From: Fen-1058 sp964398185 | Lineage (GTDB): Bacteria; Chloroflexota; Anaerolineae; Fen-1058 | Length of the DNA: 64,000 bases | Assembly (NCBI GenBank): GCA_964398185.1 | Contig: CAYNML010000016.1 | Span: 20,275-84,274 of the forward strand | Direction of reading: 5' to 3' | Shown: positions 36,617-44,896 of the stretch, piece after piece | Layout of the letters: each line of letters begins with the position of its first letter | Numbering within the stretch: position 1 is the stretch's first letter | Program-made: the position numbers and the translations under genes | Notes under the pieces: generated by a model | Told to the model about the DNA's origin: nothing | The model's database searches: none | The model's input: only the letters and a program-made list of their open reading frames with translations

Positions 36617-38011
36617 ATGTCACGACGGACACGGTTGTGGTTGACCATCATCGTCGTCGTCGCTTTCGCGGCCACGATGATCGCCTTTATGCCCATGGGG
36701 AAAGTGTTTGAGCCGATCGGGATCACTCGCGACTTCAGCCTGCGTCAGGGCCTGGACTTGAGCGGCGGTTCGCAGGTGCTGCTCGAAGCCGAAAACTGCG
36801 ACACCCCCAATATCGCCGAACGACTGAATAACACCCGCCAGATCATCGAGAACCGCATCAACGGGTTGGGCGTCACCGAGCCGCTGATTCAAATGGCGGG
36901 CGACTGCCGCATCCTGGTGGAACTGCCCGCAGTGGATAACCCGGCGGACGCCATTGCGCAGATCCAGCAAACCGGGCGCCTGGAATGGGTGGACACCGGC
37001 AGCGATTTTTACGCGGAAGGCGCTATCATCCGCACCTCGGGTAACCCCAATCCGACCGCTGCACAGACACTGACCGCTACGACCACGGCCACCGGCACGC
37101 TGCCCAGCCAGGGTCAGATTCCCGACACCGTGTATCAGGTCATCGTCAGCGGCGCGGAATTAACGCCCGACCAGTTGGGCGTGTCGCTGGACAACGTGAC
37201 CAATGAGCCGCAGGTAGTTTTTCAACTGGAAGGCGAGGCTACGCAGCGCTTTGCGCAGCACACGGCCAGCAGCGTGGGGCGTTACCTGTGCATCACACTC
37301 GATAACGTCGTGCAATCCTGCCCCGTCATCAATAGCGCCATTCCGAACGGGCAAGGCACCATTACCGTCGGGCAAGGCGGCATTGATGAAGCGAACAAGC
37401 TGGTGAACATTCTGCGCTACGGCGCGCTGCCCGTCTCGCTGCGCGTGGTGCAGAGCAACACCATCGGCCCGACGCTGGGCGAGGACTCCATCCGCGCCAG
37501 CATCATCGCCGGCCTCATCGGCCTGGGGGCCGTAGCCCTGTTCATGCTGCTGTACTATCGCGTGGCCGGCCTGGTGGCCGTGCTGACGCTCGTGCTGTAC
37601 GGCTTCATCACCTTCGCCGTGTTCCGGTTGTTGGGTGTGACGCTGACGCTGCCCGGCATTGCGGGCTTCATCCTCTCGGTCGGCGTGGCGGTGGACGGCA
37701 ACACGTTGATCATTGAGCGTCTAAAGGAAGAGCTGCGCCACGGCCGCCGCCTGAACACCGCCGTCGAGGTGGCCTTCGAACGGGCCTGGACCTCCATCCG
37801 CGACTCGAACTTTGCCACGCTGATCACCTGCGGCATCCTGTTCTGGTTCGGCAATCAATTCGGCGCCAGCATCGTCAAGGGCTTTGCCGTCACACTGGGC
37901 ATCGGCGTGATCATCAGCCTGTTCTCGTCGGTCTTCGTCACCCGCACCTTCCTGCACCTGTTTACGGATCACTTCAACTTCGAAGGCCGCTCCAAGCTGT
38001 TTGGCGCGTAG
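36617..38011 (+). CDS. secD: Protein translocase subunit SecD
   Basis: A protein of 464 residues with six membrane helices and a large exported P1 domain after the first helix. Identity comes from LRQGLDLSGGSQVLLEAE near residue 45, ENRINGLGVTEPLIQ, and the membrane block with VAVDGNTLIIERLKEELR near 365. It is a compact SecD; Escherichia coli SecD has 615 residues. SecD works with SecF and the SecYEG channel to pull exported proteins across the membrane using the proton gradient. A consensus promoter precedes it, and secF follows 18 bp downstream with its own strong ribosome-binding site. Confidence 0.96.
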   Translation: MSRRTRLWLTIIVVVAFAATMIAFMPMGKVFEPIGITRDFSLRQGLDLSGGSQVLLEAENCDTPNIAERLNNTRQIIENRINGLGVTEPLIQMAGDCRILVELPAVDNPADAIAQIQQTGRLEWVDTGSDFYAEGAIIRTSGNPNPTAAQTLTATTTATGTLPSQGQIPDTVYQVIVSGAELTPDQLGVSLDNVTNEPQVVFQLEGEATQRFAQHTASSVGRYLCITLDNVVQSCPVINSAIPNGQGTITVGQGGIDEANKLVNILRYGALPVSLRVVQSNTIGPTLGEDSIRASIIAGLIGLGAVALFMLLYYRVAGLVAVLTLVLYGFITFAVFRLLGVTLTLPGIAGFILSVGVAVDGNTLIIERLKEELRHGRRLNTAVEVAFERAWTSIRDSNFATLITCGILFWFGNQFGASIVKGFAVTLGIGVIISLFSSVFVTRTFLHLFTDHFNFEGRSKLFGA

Positions 38012-38029
38012 TAGAGGAGAGAGAAACGC

Positions 38030-38953
38030 ATGTGGAATATTGTCGGTAAACGTTACTGGTTTTTCGCCTTCTCGCTGGTGCTCATCGTGCCCGGCCTGAT
38101 TGCGTTGATTCTGTTCGGCCTGCCGCTGGCCATTGACTTCACCGGCGGTTCGCTGGCTAAGCTGCAGTTCGAAGGCACACCGCCGCAGCCGGGCGACGTC
38201 AAAACGATCTACGCTGAATTCGGTTTTTCGGACAGCCAGGTGCAGACCCTGTCCAACAACGGCATCCAGATCCGCTCCAAGACCATGGAGGACGCCACCA
38301 AGAATCAAATCGAGGCGGCCATTCGTGAGCGCCTGGGGCCGTTCACTGAGCTGGAGTTCAGCACCGTGACGGCCACCATCGGCGCCGAGGTCGTGCAGCG
38401 CGCGCTGCAAACGATCGCGCTGGCCACGCTGGGCATCATGTTGTTCCTGTGGTTCGCCTTCCGGCAGGTGCCGCACTCCATCCGCTATGGCGTGGCGGCC
38501 ATCCTGGGCATGCTGCACGACGTCTTGGTGATGACGGGCTTTGCGGCGATCTTCGGATATCTGTTTGGCTGGCAGGTCGATTCGCTGTTCCTGACGGCCG
38601 TGCTCACCATGATCGGCTTCTCGGTGCAGGACAAGATCGTCGTGTTCGACCGCATCCGCGAGAATCTGGTGCGCCGCCGGGGCGAATCGTACGAGCACAT
38701 CGTCAACACCAGCCTGCTGCAGACCGTCTCGCGCTCGCTGGTGACGCAGCTCACCATGTTCTTCACCATGCTGGCGCTGGCGCTGTTCGGCGGTGTGAGC
38801 ATTCAGAACTTCGCCGTAATCTTGCTCGTCGGCCTGCTCAGCGGCACCTACTCCTCCATCTTCATTGCTTCGCAGATTCTGGTGGTGTGGGAGAATCGCG
38901 AGTGGCGCACATGGTTCCGCCGCAAGCCCAAGTCGGCGCAGGCGGCCGCGTAA
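38030..38953 (+). CDS. secF: Protein translocase subunit SecF
   Basis: A protein of 307 residues with six membrane helices and a short exported domain. Motifs: LAIDFTGGSLAKLQFEG near 35, FTELEFSTVTATIGAEVVQR, and the membrane signature LGMLHDVLVMTGF with IGFSVQDKIVVFDRIREN. The paired aspartates in the last motifs belong to the proton path shared with SecD. The ribosome-binding site is GAGGAGAG. The end of the gene is followed by a degenerate heptamer array and a terminator, closing the secDF operon. Confidence 0.96.
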   Translation: MWNIVGKRYWFFAFSLVLIVPGLIALILFGLPLAIDFTGGSLAKLQFEGTPPQPGDVKTIYAEFGFSDSQVQTLSNNGIQIRSKTMEDATKNQIEAAIRERLGPFTELEFSTVTATIGAEVVQRALQTIALATLGIMLFLWFAFRQVPHSIRYGVAAILGMLHDVLVMTGFAAIFGYLFGWQVDSLFLTAVLTMIGFSVQDKIVVFDRIRENLVRRRGESYEHIVNTSLLQTVSRSLVTQLTMFFTMLALALFGGVSIQNFAVILLVGLLSGTYSSIFIASQILVVWENREWRTWFRRKPKSAQAAA

Positions 38954-38981
38954 CAATGAGCAGCGCTCAATGAACCATGAA

Positions 38982-39018
38982 CAAAAGGGGCCGATTGAAC
39001 ATCAGCCCTTTTTGTTTT
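38982..39018 (+). terminator. Terminator of secDF
   Basis: CAAAAGGGGC (38982-38991) pairs with GCCCTTTTTG (39005-39014) with one G-U, then TTTT. It contains degenerate heptamer units upstream. Confidence 0.75.
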
Positions 39019-39047
39019 CCAGCAAAGCGAGTAGAATTCAGGCGTCA

Positions 39048-39080
39048 CGTCATTCCCGCGCGCCTGTGGCGGGAATCCAG
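39048..39080. repeat. Dispersed palindromic repeat, copy 2
   Basis: CGTCATTCCCGCGCGCCTGT followed by GGCGGGAATCCAG forms an inverted repeat and is nearly the reverse complement of 17143-17173. A shorter hairpin (ATGCCCGA / TTCGGGCAT) follows at 39118-39143. Confidence 0.8.
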
Positions 39081-39180
39081 TTGTCCAGCCAGCGTGAGTG
39101 ACCGATCATGACTCTGGATGCCCGACAAAAACCTTCGGGCATGACGTTCATCGCAGTTAAACATTGACCTACTACTCACC

Positions 39181-39897
39181 ATGATCTATCGCACCGATCC
39201 CCAGCTCTTCGCCAGGTATCCCGGTTACGTGCGCGGCCTCGTCATCGTGCGCCGCGCAATCAACATCGACAGTCCCATCGACGAAGTGCAGCGCATGCTG
39301 CTCAGCGCGCAGAAAACGATCCGCCAACGGGCTGATCTGGAAACGCCCTCAGCGCACCCCCACCTCGCCGCGTGGCGCGAGGCGTATCGCGCGTTCGGCG
39401 CCAAACCGACGGAATTTCCCAGCTCGATCGAGGCGTTGGTGAAACGCGTGCGGCGCGGCGACGATGTTCCCTATATCAACACCCTGGCCGCGATCGGCAA
39501 CAGCGCCTCACTGCGCTATCTGGTGCCGATCGGCGGTCACGCGATTGATGTCATGTCGCCTGACGGCGAATTGCGCCTGGGCTTGGCGCGTGGCGATGAA
39601 GACTTCACACCGTTCGGCAGCACCTCGATTGAACATCCCGACCCCGGCGAAGTCATCTTCACGTACAACACTTCGACTGTGTTGTGCCGCCGCTGGACGT
39701 GGCGGCAGGGCGAGTTCAGCAAGTTGCAGCGCACCACCACCGCCGTAGTAATCAACATCGACGGCCTGCCGCCGGTGACGCGCGCCGGTGTGGAACTGAT
39801 CTGCAACGATCTGGCGACGCTCGTCGGAATGTATTGCGGCAGCGCGCCGACAGAAGTGCATCTATTGCGCGAGGAACAACCGGAAGTGGAGATGTGA
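39181..39897 (+). CDS. B3/B4 tRNA-binding domain protein
   Basis: A protein of 238 residues that is almost entirely the B3/B4 domain of phenylalanyl-tRNA synthetase beta chains: AWREAYRAFGAKPTEFPSSI near 62, VPYINTLAAIGNSASLRYLV, GGHAIDVMSP, and FTYNTSTVLCRRWTWRQG. Stand-alone proteins of this family occur widely and may act as editing or aminoacyl-tRNA deacylases, but the function here is inferred from the family. It has no catalytic module and no membrane segment. It stands alone, 27 bp after an intergenic repeat. Confidence 0.85.
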   Translation: MIYRTDPQLFARYPGYVRGLVIVRRAINIDSPIDEVQRMLLSAQKTIRQRADLETPSAHPHLAAWREAYRAFGAKPTEFPSSIEALVKRVRRGDDVPYINTLAAIGNSASLRYLVPIGGHAIDVMSPDGELRLGLARGDEDFTPFGSTSIEHPDPGEVIFTYNTSTVLCRRWTWRQGEFSKLQRTTTAVVINIDGLPPVTRAGVELICNDLATLVGMYCGSAPTEVHLLREEQPEVEM

Positions 39898-39965
39898 AGT
39901 GAGGCGTACGGCGTCATTAGCCGCTCACGCACCACGCACTACGCAACACGGTTCAGGAACAGATA

Positions 39966-40937
39966 ATGCGTGCCTTAGTCATCAACAACGGACTGCGTTT
40001 TGACAAGAACTACCCCACCCCCACACCACCGCAAGGTGAAGCGTTGATTCGGGTCTTGCAAGCGGGCGTGTGCAACACCGATCTGGAGCTCGTCAAAGGG
40101 TACATGAACTTCACCGGCGTGCCCGGCCACGAGTTCGTTGGCGTGGTGGAGCAGGCCGCCGGGCGTGAAGAATTGATCGGGCGGCGCGTGGCCGGAGAGA
40201 TCAACGCGGCCTGCGGCGTGTGCGAGACGTGCCGCGCCAATCGACCCACGCACTGTCCCCAGCGCACCACGCTCGGCATCGATCGGCGCGACGGCACGTT
40301 TGCCGATTACGTGCTGCTGCCCTGCGAGAATCTGCATCCCCTGCCCGATTCCGTCTCCGACGATCAAGCCGTGTTCGTCGAACCGCTGGCGGCGGCGTGC
40401 GAGATTCTGGAGCAGGTGAAGATTCAGCCGACGAATCGCGTGGCTGTGATCGGCGACGGCAAGCTGGGGTTATTGTGCGCGCAGGTGATCGCTTTGACTG
40501 GCTGTCAGTTGATCGCCGTGGGGCGACATGCGGACAAGTTGCAGATTCTGCAGCGGCGCGGCATCAACACGACAACTGATCCCGGCACCATTGCCCCGGC
40601 CTCGCTGGACATCGTCGTGGAAGCTACCGGCACGCCAAGCGGCTTTGCGACAGCCCGCCAGCTGGTGCGCCCGCGCGGCACGATCGTGTTGAAGTCCACC
40701 TACCAGGGCGAAGCGCTGCCCGTCAACTTGACGCTGATCGTCGTCGACGAGATCACGCTGATCGGGTCGCGCTGCGGGCCGTTCCCACCCGCAATTCAGT
40801 TGTTGGCGAACAGGCAGATCGATGTGGAGTCCATGATCCAGGCGCGCTTCTCGCTGGATGACGGCGTGGCGGCCTTCGAGCGCGCGGCGCACAAGGGGAC
40901 GCTGAAGGTCATTGTGGAAATGAGCAATTTTCAATGA
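39966..40937 (+). CDS. Zinc-dependent alcohol dehydrogenase family protein
   Basis: A protein of 323 residues of the medium-chain dehydrogenase/reductase group. The catalytic zinc ligands are Cys36-like (GVCNTD), His (GHEFVGVV) and an acidic residue. The structural zinc loop CGVCETCRANRPTHC has four cysteines. The NAD(P)-binding motif is GDGKLGLLCAQ near 163. The product may act on polyols, L-threonine, glutathione adducts or alcohols; substrate prediction is not possible. It is shorter than the 345-375 residues typical of the family, with the C-terminal part of the substrate domain trimmed. The DNA between 39898 and 39965 contains degenerate ACGCACC-type heptamers. Confidence 0.88.
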   Translation: MRALVINNGLRFDKNYPTPTPPQGEALIRVLQAGVCNTDLELVKGYMNFTGVPGHEFVGVVEQAAGREELIGRRVAGEINAACGVCETCRANRPTHCPQRTTLGIDRRDGTFADYVLLPCENLHPLPDSVSDDQAVFVEPLAAACEILEQVKIQPTNRVAVIGDGKLGLLCAQVIALTGCQLIAVGRHADKLQILQRRGINTTTDPGTIAPASLDIVVEATGTPSGFATARQLVRPRGTIVLKSTYQGEALPVNLTLIVVDEITLIGSRCGPFPPAIQLLANRQIDVESMIQARFSLDDGVAAFERAAHKGTLKVIVEMSNFQ

Positions 40938-41055
40938 TCAATGATCAATGATCAATGATCAATGTTCAATGGCAAACGCGCCGGGCATGGCATTGTTCAT
41001 TGTTCATTGTTCATTGCTAATTGATCATTGATCATTGATCATTGATCATTGTTAA
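40935..41055. repeat. Inverted heptanucleotide repeat array
   Basis: Five or more units TCAATGA in one direction (40935-40965) face units ATTGTTC and ATTGATC in the opposite direction (40990-41055), forming a long palindrome. It supplies the last codons of the neighbouring GH99-like gene. Confidence 0.9.
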
Positions 41056-42439
41056 TTGGTCTGAGCCGCTTACCGAGCAGCCAGCCCAGCCCCAGCGAGC
41101 CGACAAACAAGCCCACCGCGCCGACGACTGAGGCCAGCGAAACATCACCGCCAGCAGATTTTTGAACCACCGGCGCAGGCGCAGGTTGAGCCGGCACACC
41201 GGTGGGTTGAGTCGTCCCGCCCGCCACTTTGGCCGCGGCTGGCAGCGATCGGGCAATGACGACGGGCGTGTCCGTGGGTGCAGGCGGCGTGTTAGTGGGC
41301 ACCGGTGTGTCCGTCGGGATGGGAGTATCGGTCGGTGTCGGCGTGAACGTCGGCGTGGGTGTGTCCGTCGGCGTCGGCGTGAACGTCGGCGTGTTGGTCG
41401 GCGTGGGCGTCGGCGTCTGGGTGGGCGTGTTCGTCGGCGTGGGCGTATCGGTGGGCACCGGCGTCTCGGTGGGCGCGGTCACGTAATTGCCCGCCGTCGT
41501 GCGATAGATATTGGCGAGTTCCGCCGATAGATTCAGATATTGATCGCCGTACGTCACGCTCGGTTCGATCTGCGATCCTTCGGCCCATTCATTGAATGAC
41601 GTGACGATGGCCCAATCGGCGTTGGACTGCGTGACGCCGGTGAACGACTGGCGGAAGTATTCGCCGTTGTCGCGCGGGCGATAGGTGGCGCTGGAACTGA
41701 TCAGCCGGTTGTCGAAGCCGGGCATGGCCGTGCCGACGAAATACTTGAACGCGCCCAACTCGATCGCTTTTTCGCGCACCCGCTGGCCCCATTTGATCAC
41801 CTCGGCGCGCGGATCAGCCGACCAGGCGATGTTGTACAGGTGATGCCCGTCGAACACGCGCAGATAATCGAGGTTGGTGCCTTCGCTGATCCAGATCGAG
41901 CGGCGCAGCGGATCGACGGCCTGCCGCAGCGTCGTCCAGTCGTTGACGCTGAAGCGGCTGTTCTGCCAGAAGAAGACGACGGGTTTGCCGTTGACCTTGA
42001 GATACGCCGGATGATTCGCGTGCGTGGACAGCAACGATGCCAGCGCGTTTTGCACGTCAGTCTTGCTCTTGAAAAATGGCCCGTTGGTTTCAAAATCAAC
42101 CGCGACCTTGAAACCCTTTTGCTGCGCTACATCCAGCAGCGTGCGCAGGTTGGTTTCGGTCTGATTGTCGGCCGCCTCGCGCGGCCCGTACCACGACACG
42201 ACGAAGCCATCCAGCCCGGCCTGTTTGGCCTGATCGACCTGCCGCTCGATGGTGGCGCGGTCCGCCGACTTGTACGGCGTCAGCGGTTGATCGCTGGTCT
42301 TCTTAGGCCCGAACGATTTCTCGTCGTACCAGTTGTAGTAGAAGCCTAACACCAAATGCTCGCCCTGAGCGGCCGCGGGTAACACCGGGCCGAACAGCGC
42401 GAGCAGGATGACGACAACAGCAGACAGTCTCCCCTTCAT
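41039..42439 (-). CDS. Secreted GH99/WbsX-like glycosidase with Thr-Pro linker
   Basis: A protein of 466 residues. It starts with a signal peptide (RLSAVVVILLALFGPVLPAAAQG) and a GH99/WbsX-type barrel: VLGFYYNWYDEKSFGP near the start, QAKQAGLDGFVVSWYGP, NGKPVVFFWQNSRF, and TSFNEWAEGSQIEPS near residue 300, where the Glu of FNEW is catalytic in this family. Residues about 316-393 are a Thr-Pro repeat linker, then a C-terminal hydrophobic helix (ASVVGAVGLFVGSLGLGWLL) and a basic tail, indicating a cell-surface anchor. ATG 42439 is preferred; the frame from 42484 would start inside a heptamer repeat. The final codons (INNDQ) are read from a repeat array. Confidence 0.85.
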   Translation of the reverse strand: MKGRLSAVVVILLALFGPVLPAAAQGEHLVLGFYYNWYDEKSFGPKKTSDQPLTPYKSADRATIERQVDQAKQAGLDGFVVSWYGPREAADNQTETNLRTLLDVAQQKGFKVAVDFETNGPFFKSKTDVQNALASLLSTHANHPAYLKVNGKPVVFFWQNSRFSVNDWTTLRQAVDPLRRSIWISEGTNLDYLRVFDGHHLYNIAWSADPRAEVIKWGQRVREKAIELGAFKYFVGTAMPGFDNRLISSSATYRPRDNGEYFRQSFTGVTQSNADWAIVTSFNEWAEGSQIEPSVTYGDQYLNLSAELANIYRTTAGNYVTAPTETPVPTDTPTPTNTPTQTPTPTPTNTPTFTPTPTDTPTPTFTPTPTDTPIPTDTPVPTNTPPAPTDTPVVIARSLPAAAKVAGGTTQPTGVPAQPAPAPVVQKSAGGDVSLASVVGAVGLFVGSLGLGWLLGKRLRPINNDQ

Positions 42440-42458
42440 CGGGCAGCGATTGTACCTG

Positions 42459-42494
42459 AACAATGAACAATGCGCAATGAACAATTTACAATGA
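42459..42494. repeat. Degenerate heptanucleotide array
   Basis: Units CAATGAA, CAATGCG, CAATGAA, CAATTTA and CAATGAC follow one another upstream of the GH99-like gene (its leader on the minus strand). Confidence 0.85.
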
Positions 42495-42496
42495 CC

Positions 42497-42559
42497 GGAG
42501 AAACCGGGTTTCTACAACTCGATTGGAATCGACAGCACCGATGGAGAAACCCGGTTTCT
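42497..42559. repeat. AGAAACCGGGTTTCT inverted repeat, copy 1
   Basis: GGAGAAACCGGGTTTCT (42497-42513) faces GGAGAAACCCGGTTTCT (42543-42559). Each arm is itself a palindrome. The element ends 9 bp before the mevalonate kinase start; a similar copy lies at 59703-59763. Confidence 0.88.
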
Positions 42560-42568
42560 GGATAACCC

Positions 42569-43495
42569 ATGAGCAAACAGATTAGCGCCGCAGCGTGCGG
42601 CAAGATTATTCTATTCGGCGAGCACGCCGTGGTCTACGGACGACCGGCCATCGCCGTGCCGGTGACGCAGGTGCAGGCCACGGCAACGATTGAACCGAGC
42701 GAGCACGGCCTGAGCATCAATGCGGCAGATCTTGATCGAACCGTGGCGGTTGATCTCAATAACCCGATCGATCCCCTCGCCTCGATCGTCAACCTGACGC
42801 TGGAGCATCTGAACTGCCCCTCATCCGATCTCGCGATCACCGTTCATTCGACCATTCCCATCGCCAGCGGATTGGGCAGCGGCGCGGCCGTTTCGACCGC
42901 CATCGTGCGCGCGCTGGCGCAGTGGTTCGGCGCGCGACTGGACAACGCCGAAGTGAACGCGCTGGTCTATGAAGTGGAGAAGCTGCACCACGGCACGCCC
43001 AGCGGCATCGACAACACCGTCATCGTTTATCAGCAGCCGGTGTACTTTGTGCGCGGACAAGCGATTCAGACCTTCACGGCGGCGCGGCCTTTCAAAGTCG
43101 TCATCGGCAACACCGGGATTGCCAGCCCCACGAAGATCACGGTGGGCGATGTCCGCACAGGCTGGGAGATCGATCGGGCGCGGTACGAAGCGTGGTTCGA
43201 TCGCATCGGCGCGATCGTGCAGCAGGCCCGAGCGGCTATCGAATCCGGCGCGATCGAGCGCTTAGGATCATTGATGGATCAAAACCAGGTACTGCTGCGC
43301 GATCTCGACGTGTCCAGCGTCGAACTCGAACGGTTGATCTTTGCCGCGCAGCAGGCCGGCGCGAGTGGTGCTAAACTGGTGGGCGGCGGACGCGGCGGCA
43401 ACATGATCGCGCTGGTCGATGATCACAACGCCGCGGCCGTCACCGCCGCCCTGAAAGACGCGGGCGCGGTCAGTGTCATTGTCACTGAAATTTGA
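42569..43495 (+). CDS. mvk: Mevalonate kinase
   Basis: A protein of 308 residues of the GHMP kinase family. Motif 1 ACGKIILFGEHAVVYGRPAIA, the ATP loop PIASGLGSGAAVSTAIVRAL, HHGTPSGIDNTV with the catalytic Asp, and the closing GAKLVGGGRGGNMIAL. The combination HGTPSGIDN with a Lys near the N terminus is characteristic of mevalonate kinases. It converts mevalonate to mevalonate 5-phosphate with ATP. It overlaps the next gene by one base (TGATG), so the two steps are translationally coupled. No other mevalonate-pathway gene lies in the window, so the decarboxylase must lie elsewhere. Confidence 0.92.
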   Translation: MSKQISAAACGKIILFGEHAVVYGRPAIAVPVTQVQATATIEPSEHGLSINAADLDRTVAVDLNNPIDPLASIVNLTLEHLNCPSSDLAITVHSTIPIASGLGSGAAVSTAIVRALAQWFGARLDNAEVNALVYEVEKLHHGTPSGIDNTVIVYQQPVYFVRGQAIQTFTAARPFKVVIGNTGIASPTKITVGDVRTGWEIDRARYEAWFDRIGAIVQQARAAIESGAIERLGSLMDQNQVLLRDLDVSSVELERLIFAAQQAGASGAKLVGGGRGGNMIALVDDHNAAAVTAALKDAGAVSVIVTEI

Positions 43496-44373
43496 TGAAG
43501 CAACCAACGACTAATAACCAACCGCCAACCACCATCTTCCTCAAGCTCGGCGGATCGTTGATCACCGATAAGACCAGGGTCGAGCACGCGCACAAAGCGG
43601 TGATTCGCCGCCTGGCCCGCGAGATCAAAGCGGCGCGTGAAGCGCGACCCGATCTGCACATCGTGCTCGGTCACGGCAGCGGATCATTCGGACACGTGGC
43701 CGCGAAGAAACATGGCACCCGCCAGGGCGTGCAGGATCGATCGGGTTGGCAGGGATACGCCGTAGTTGCCGCCGCCGCTGCGCGCTTGAATCAGATCGTC
43801 GTCGATGTGTTTGTGGCTGAAGGCGTGCCCGTCGTCAGTCTGCCGCCGTCGGCCTCGGCGCGCTGCGATGATGGGCGTTTGTCGTACCTCGATACGTTTG
43901 TGCTGCGCGCAACGCTGGAGCACGGTCTGGCGCCGCTGGTGCAGGGCGATGTGGCGCTGGACACCGTGCGCGGCGCGACAATCGTTTCGACCGAGGATGT
44001 CTTCATCTATCTCGCGCGCGAATTTCAGCCGACACATATTTTGCTGGCCGGTGAAGTGGCGGGCGTGTTTGAAAATTCTGATATGTCGGGCGCGATCGTT
44101 CCGATCATCACGCCGGACAACGTGGCGCACTATGCCTCGGCATTAGGCGGCTCGCACGGCACTGATGTGACCGGCGGCATGATCGGCAAGGTGTACCAGA
44201 TGCTCGACGTGGTGCGGCGTTATCCGACGATCGAAGCGCGCATCTTTTCCGGCGCAGTGCGCGGCAACGTGCAGCGCTTGTTGATCGATCCCGATGCGCC
44301 AATCGGAACTGTGATTCAGGCGCATGTGTCGGGCGACTCTGGCCGTCGTCTTTACAGCAATCATGGAAGGTAA
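43495..44373 (+). CDS. ipk: Isopentenyl phosphate kinase
   Basis: A protein of 292 residues of the amino-acid-kinase fold. The core begins IFLKLGGSLITDKTR and continues with VLGHGSGSFGHVAAKKHG, whose histidine binds the phosphate of isopentenyl phosphate, and later VSTEDVFIYLA, GEVAGVFENSDMSGA and GTDVTGGMIGKV. This pattern defines IPK rather than glutamate 5-kinase. It makes isopentenyl diphosphate, the last step of the alternative mevalonate pathway known from archaea and some Chloroflexota. The N-terminal MKQPTTNNQPPTT is low-complexity and encoded by repeat-like heptamers; the fold starts only at residue 14. The overlap with mevalonate kinase is the strongest context evidence. Confidence 0.92.
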   Translation: MKQPTTNNQPPTTIFLKLGGSLITDKTRVEHAHKAVIRRLAREIKAAREARPDLHIVLGHGSGSFGHVAAKKHGTRQGVQDRSGWQGYAVVAAAAARLNQIVVDVFVAEGVPVVSLPPSASARCDDGRLSYLDTFVLRATLEHGLAPLVQGDVALDTVRGATIVSTEDVFIYLAREFQPTHILLAGEVAGVFENSDMSGAIVPIITPDNVAHYASALGGSHGTDVTGGMIGKVYQMLDVVRRYPTIEARIFSGAVRGNVQRLLIDPDAPIGTVIQAHVSGDSGRRLYSNHGR

Positions 44374-44374
44374 C

Positions 44375-44809
44375 ATGAGCGAAGACACCCTGCTCTGCCC
44401 CGTCTGCGAAACCGAAAACGACGCGCTGAACAAAACCTGCGTGAACTGCGGACAGTCGCTGATCGTCGTCTGTCCGCGCTGCAACACCGTCAACGCCATC
44501 ACCGCCGAGAAATGCTTTGCCTGTGGCCAGCAATTTGACACGCTGGGGCACATCATCGCCCGGCACGAAGTGCGCTTCGAAGATCGCTTCACGCGGCAGG
44601 CAGTGGCGGCCAGCGAGGCCAAGTCCGAACAACAGGCTCACGATCAGGCGCGCAGCCAGGGCCTGTGGGCGTTGGAACGCGAGCGGCAGGAATTCTTGCA
44701 GACGCAGAAAGTGCGGCAGAGACAGCAGGAACGCTATCTCATTGTCGGCGTGGCGATTGCGGCCGTGATCGTAGTGGCGATCGTGCTGCTGATTGCGCTG
44801 ACACGCTAG
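44375..44809 (+). CDS. Double zinc-ribbon membrane-anchored protein
   Basis: A protein of 144 residues. Two zinc ribbons lie at the N terminus with eight cysteines at 8, 11, 22, 25, 33, 36, 47 and 50 (CPVC ... CVNC ... CPRC ... CFAC). A helical charged region follows (ALERERQEFLQTQKVRQRQQ), and one C-terminal membrane helix (YLIVGVAIAAVIVVAIVLLIAL) anchors it, with the ribbons in the cytoplasm. The family and function are unknown. ATG 44375 begins one base after the IPK stop and is preceded by GGAAGG, so it is probably the third gene of the mevalonate operon, although a functional link is not obvious. Confidence 0.8.
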   Translation: MSEDTLLCPVCETENDALNKTCVNCGQSLIVVCPRCNTVNAITAEKCFACGQQFDTLGHIIARHEVRFEDRFTRQAVAASEAKSEQQAHDQARSQGLWALERERQEFLQTQKVRQRQQERYLIVGVAIAAVIVVAIVLLIALTR

Positions 44810-44896
44810 ATTGATCATTTCCGCGTTTAAGATCGGGCAGACCGAAGCGGGGGATTGCCCGGCATCACACTTCCCGAAAGGACTGGCACGCTACGC

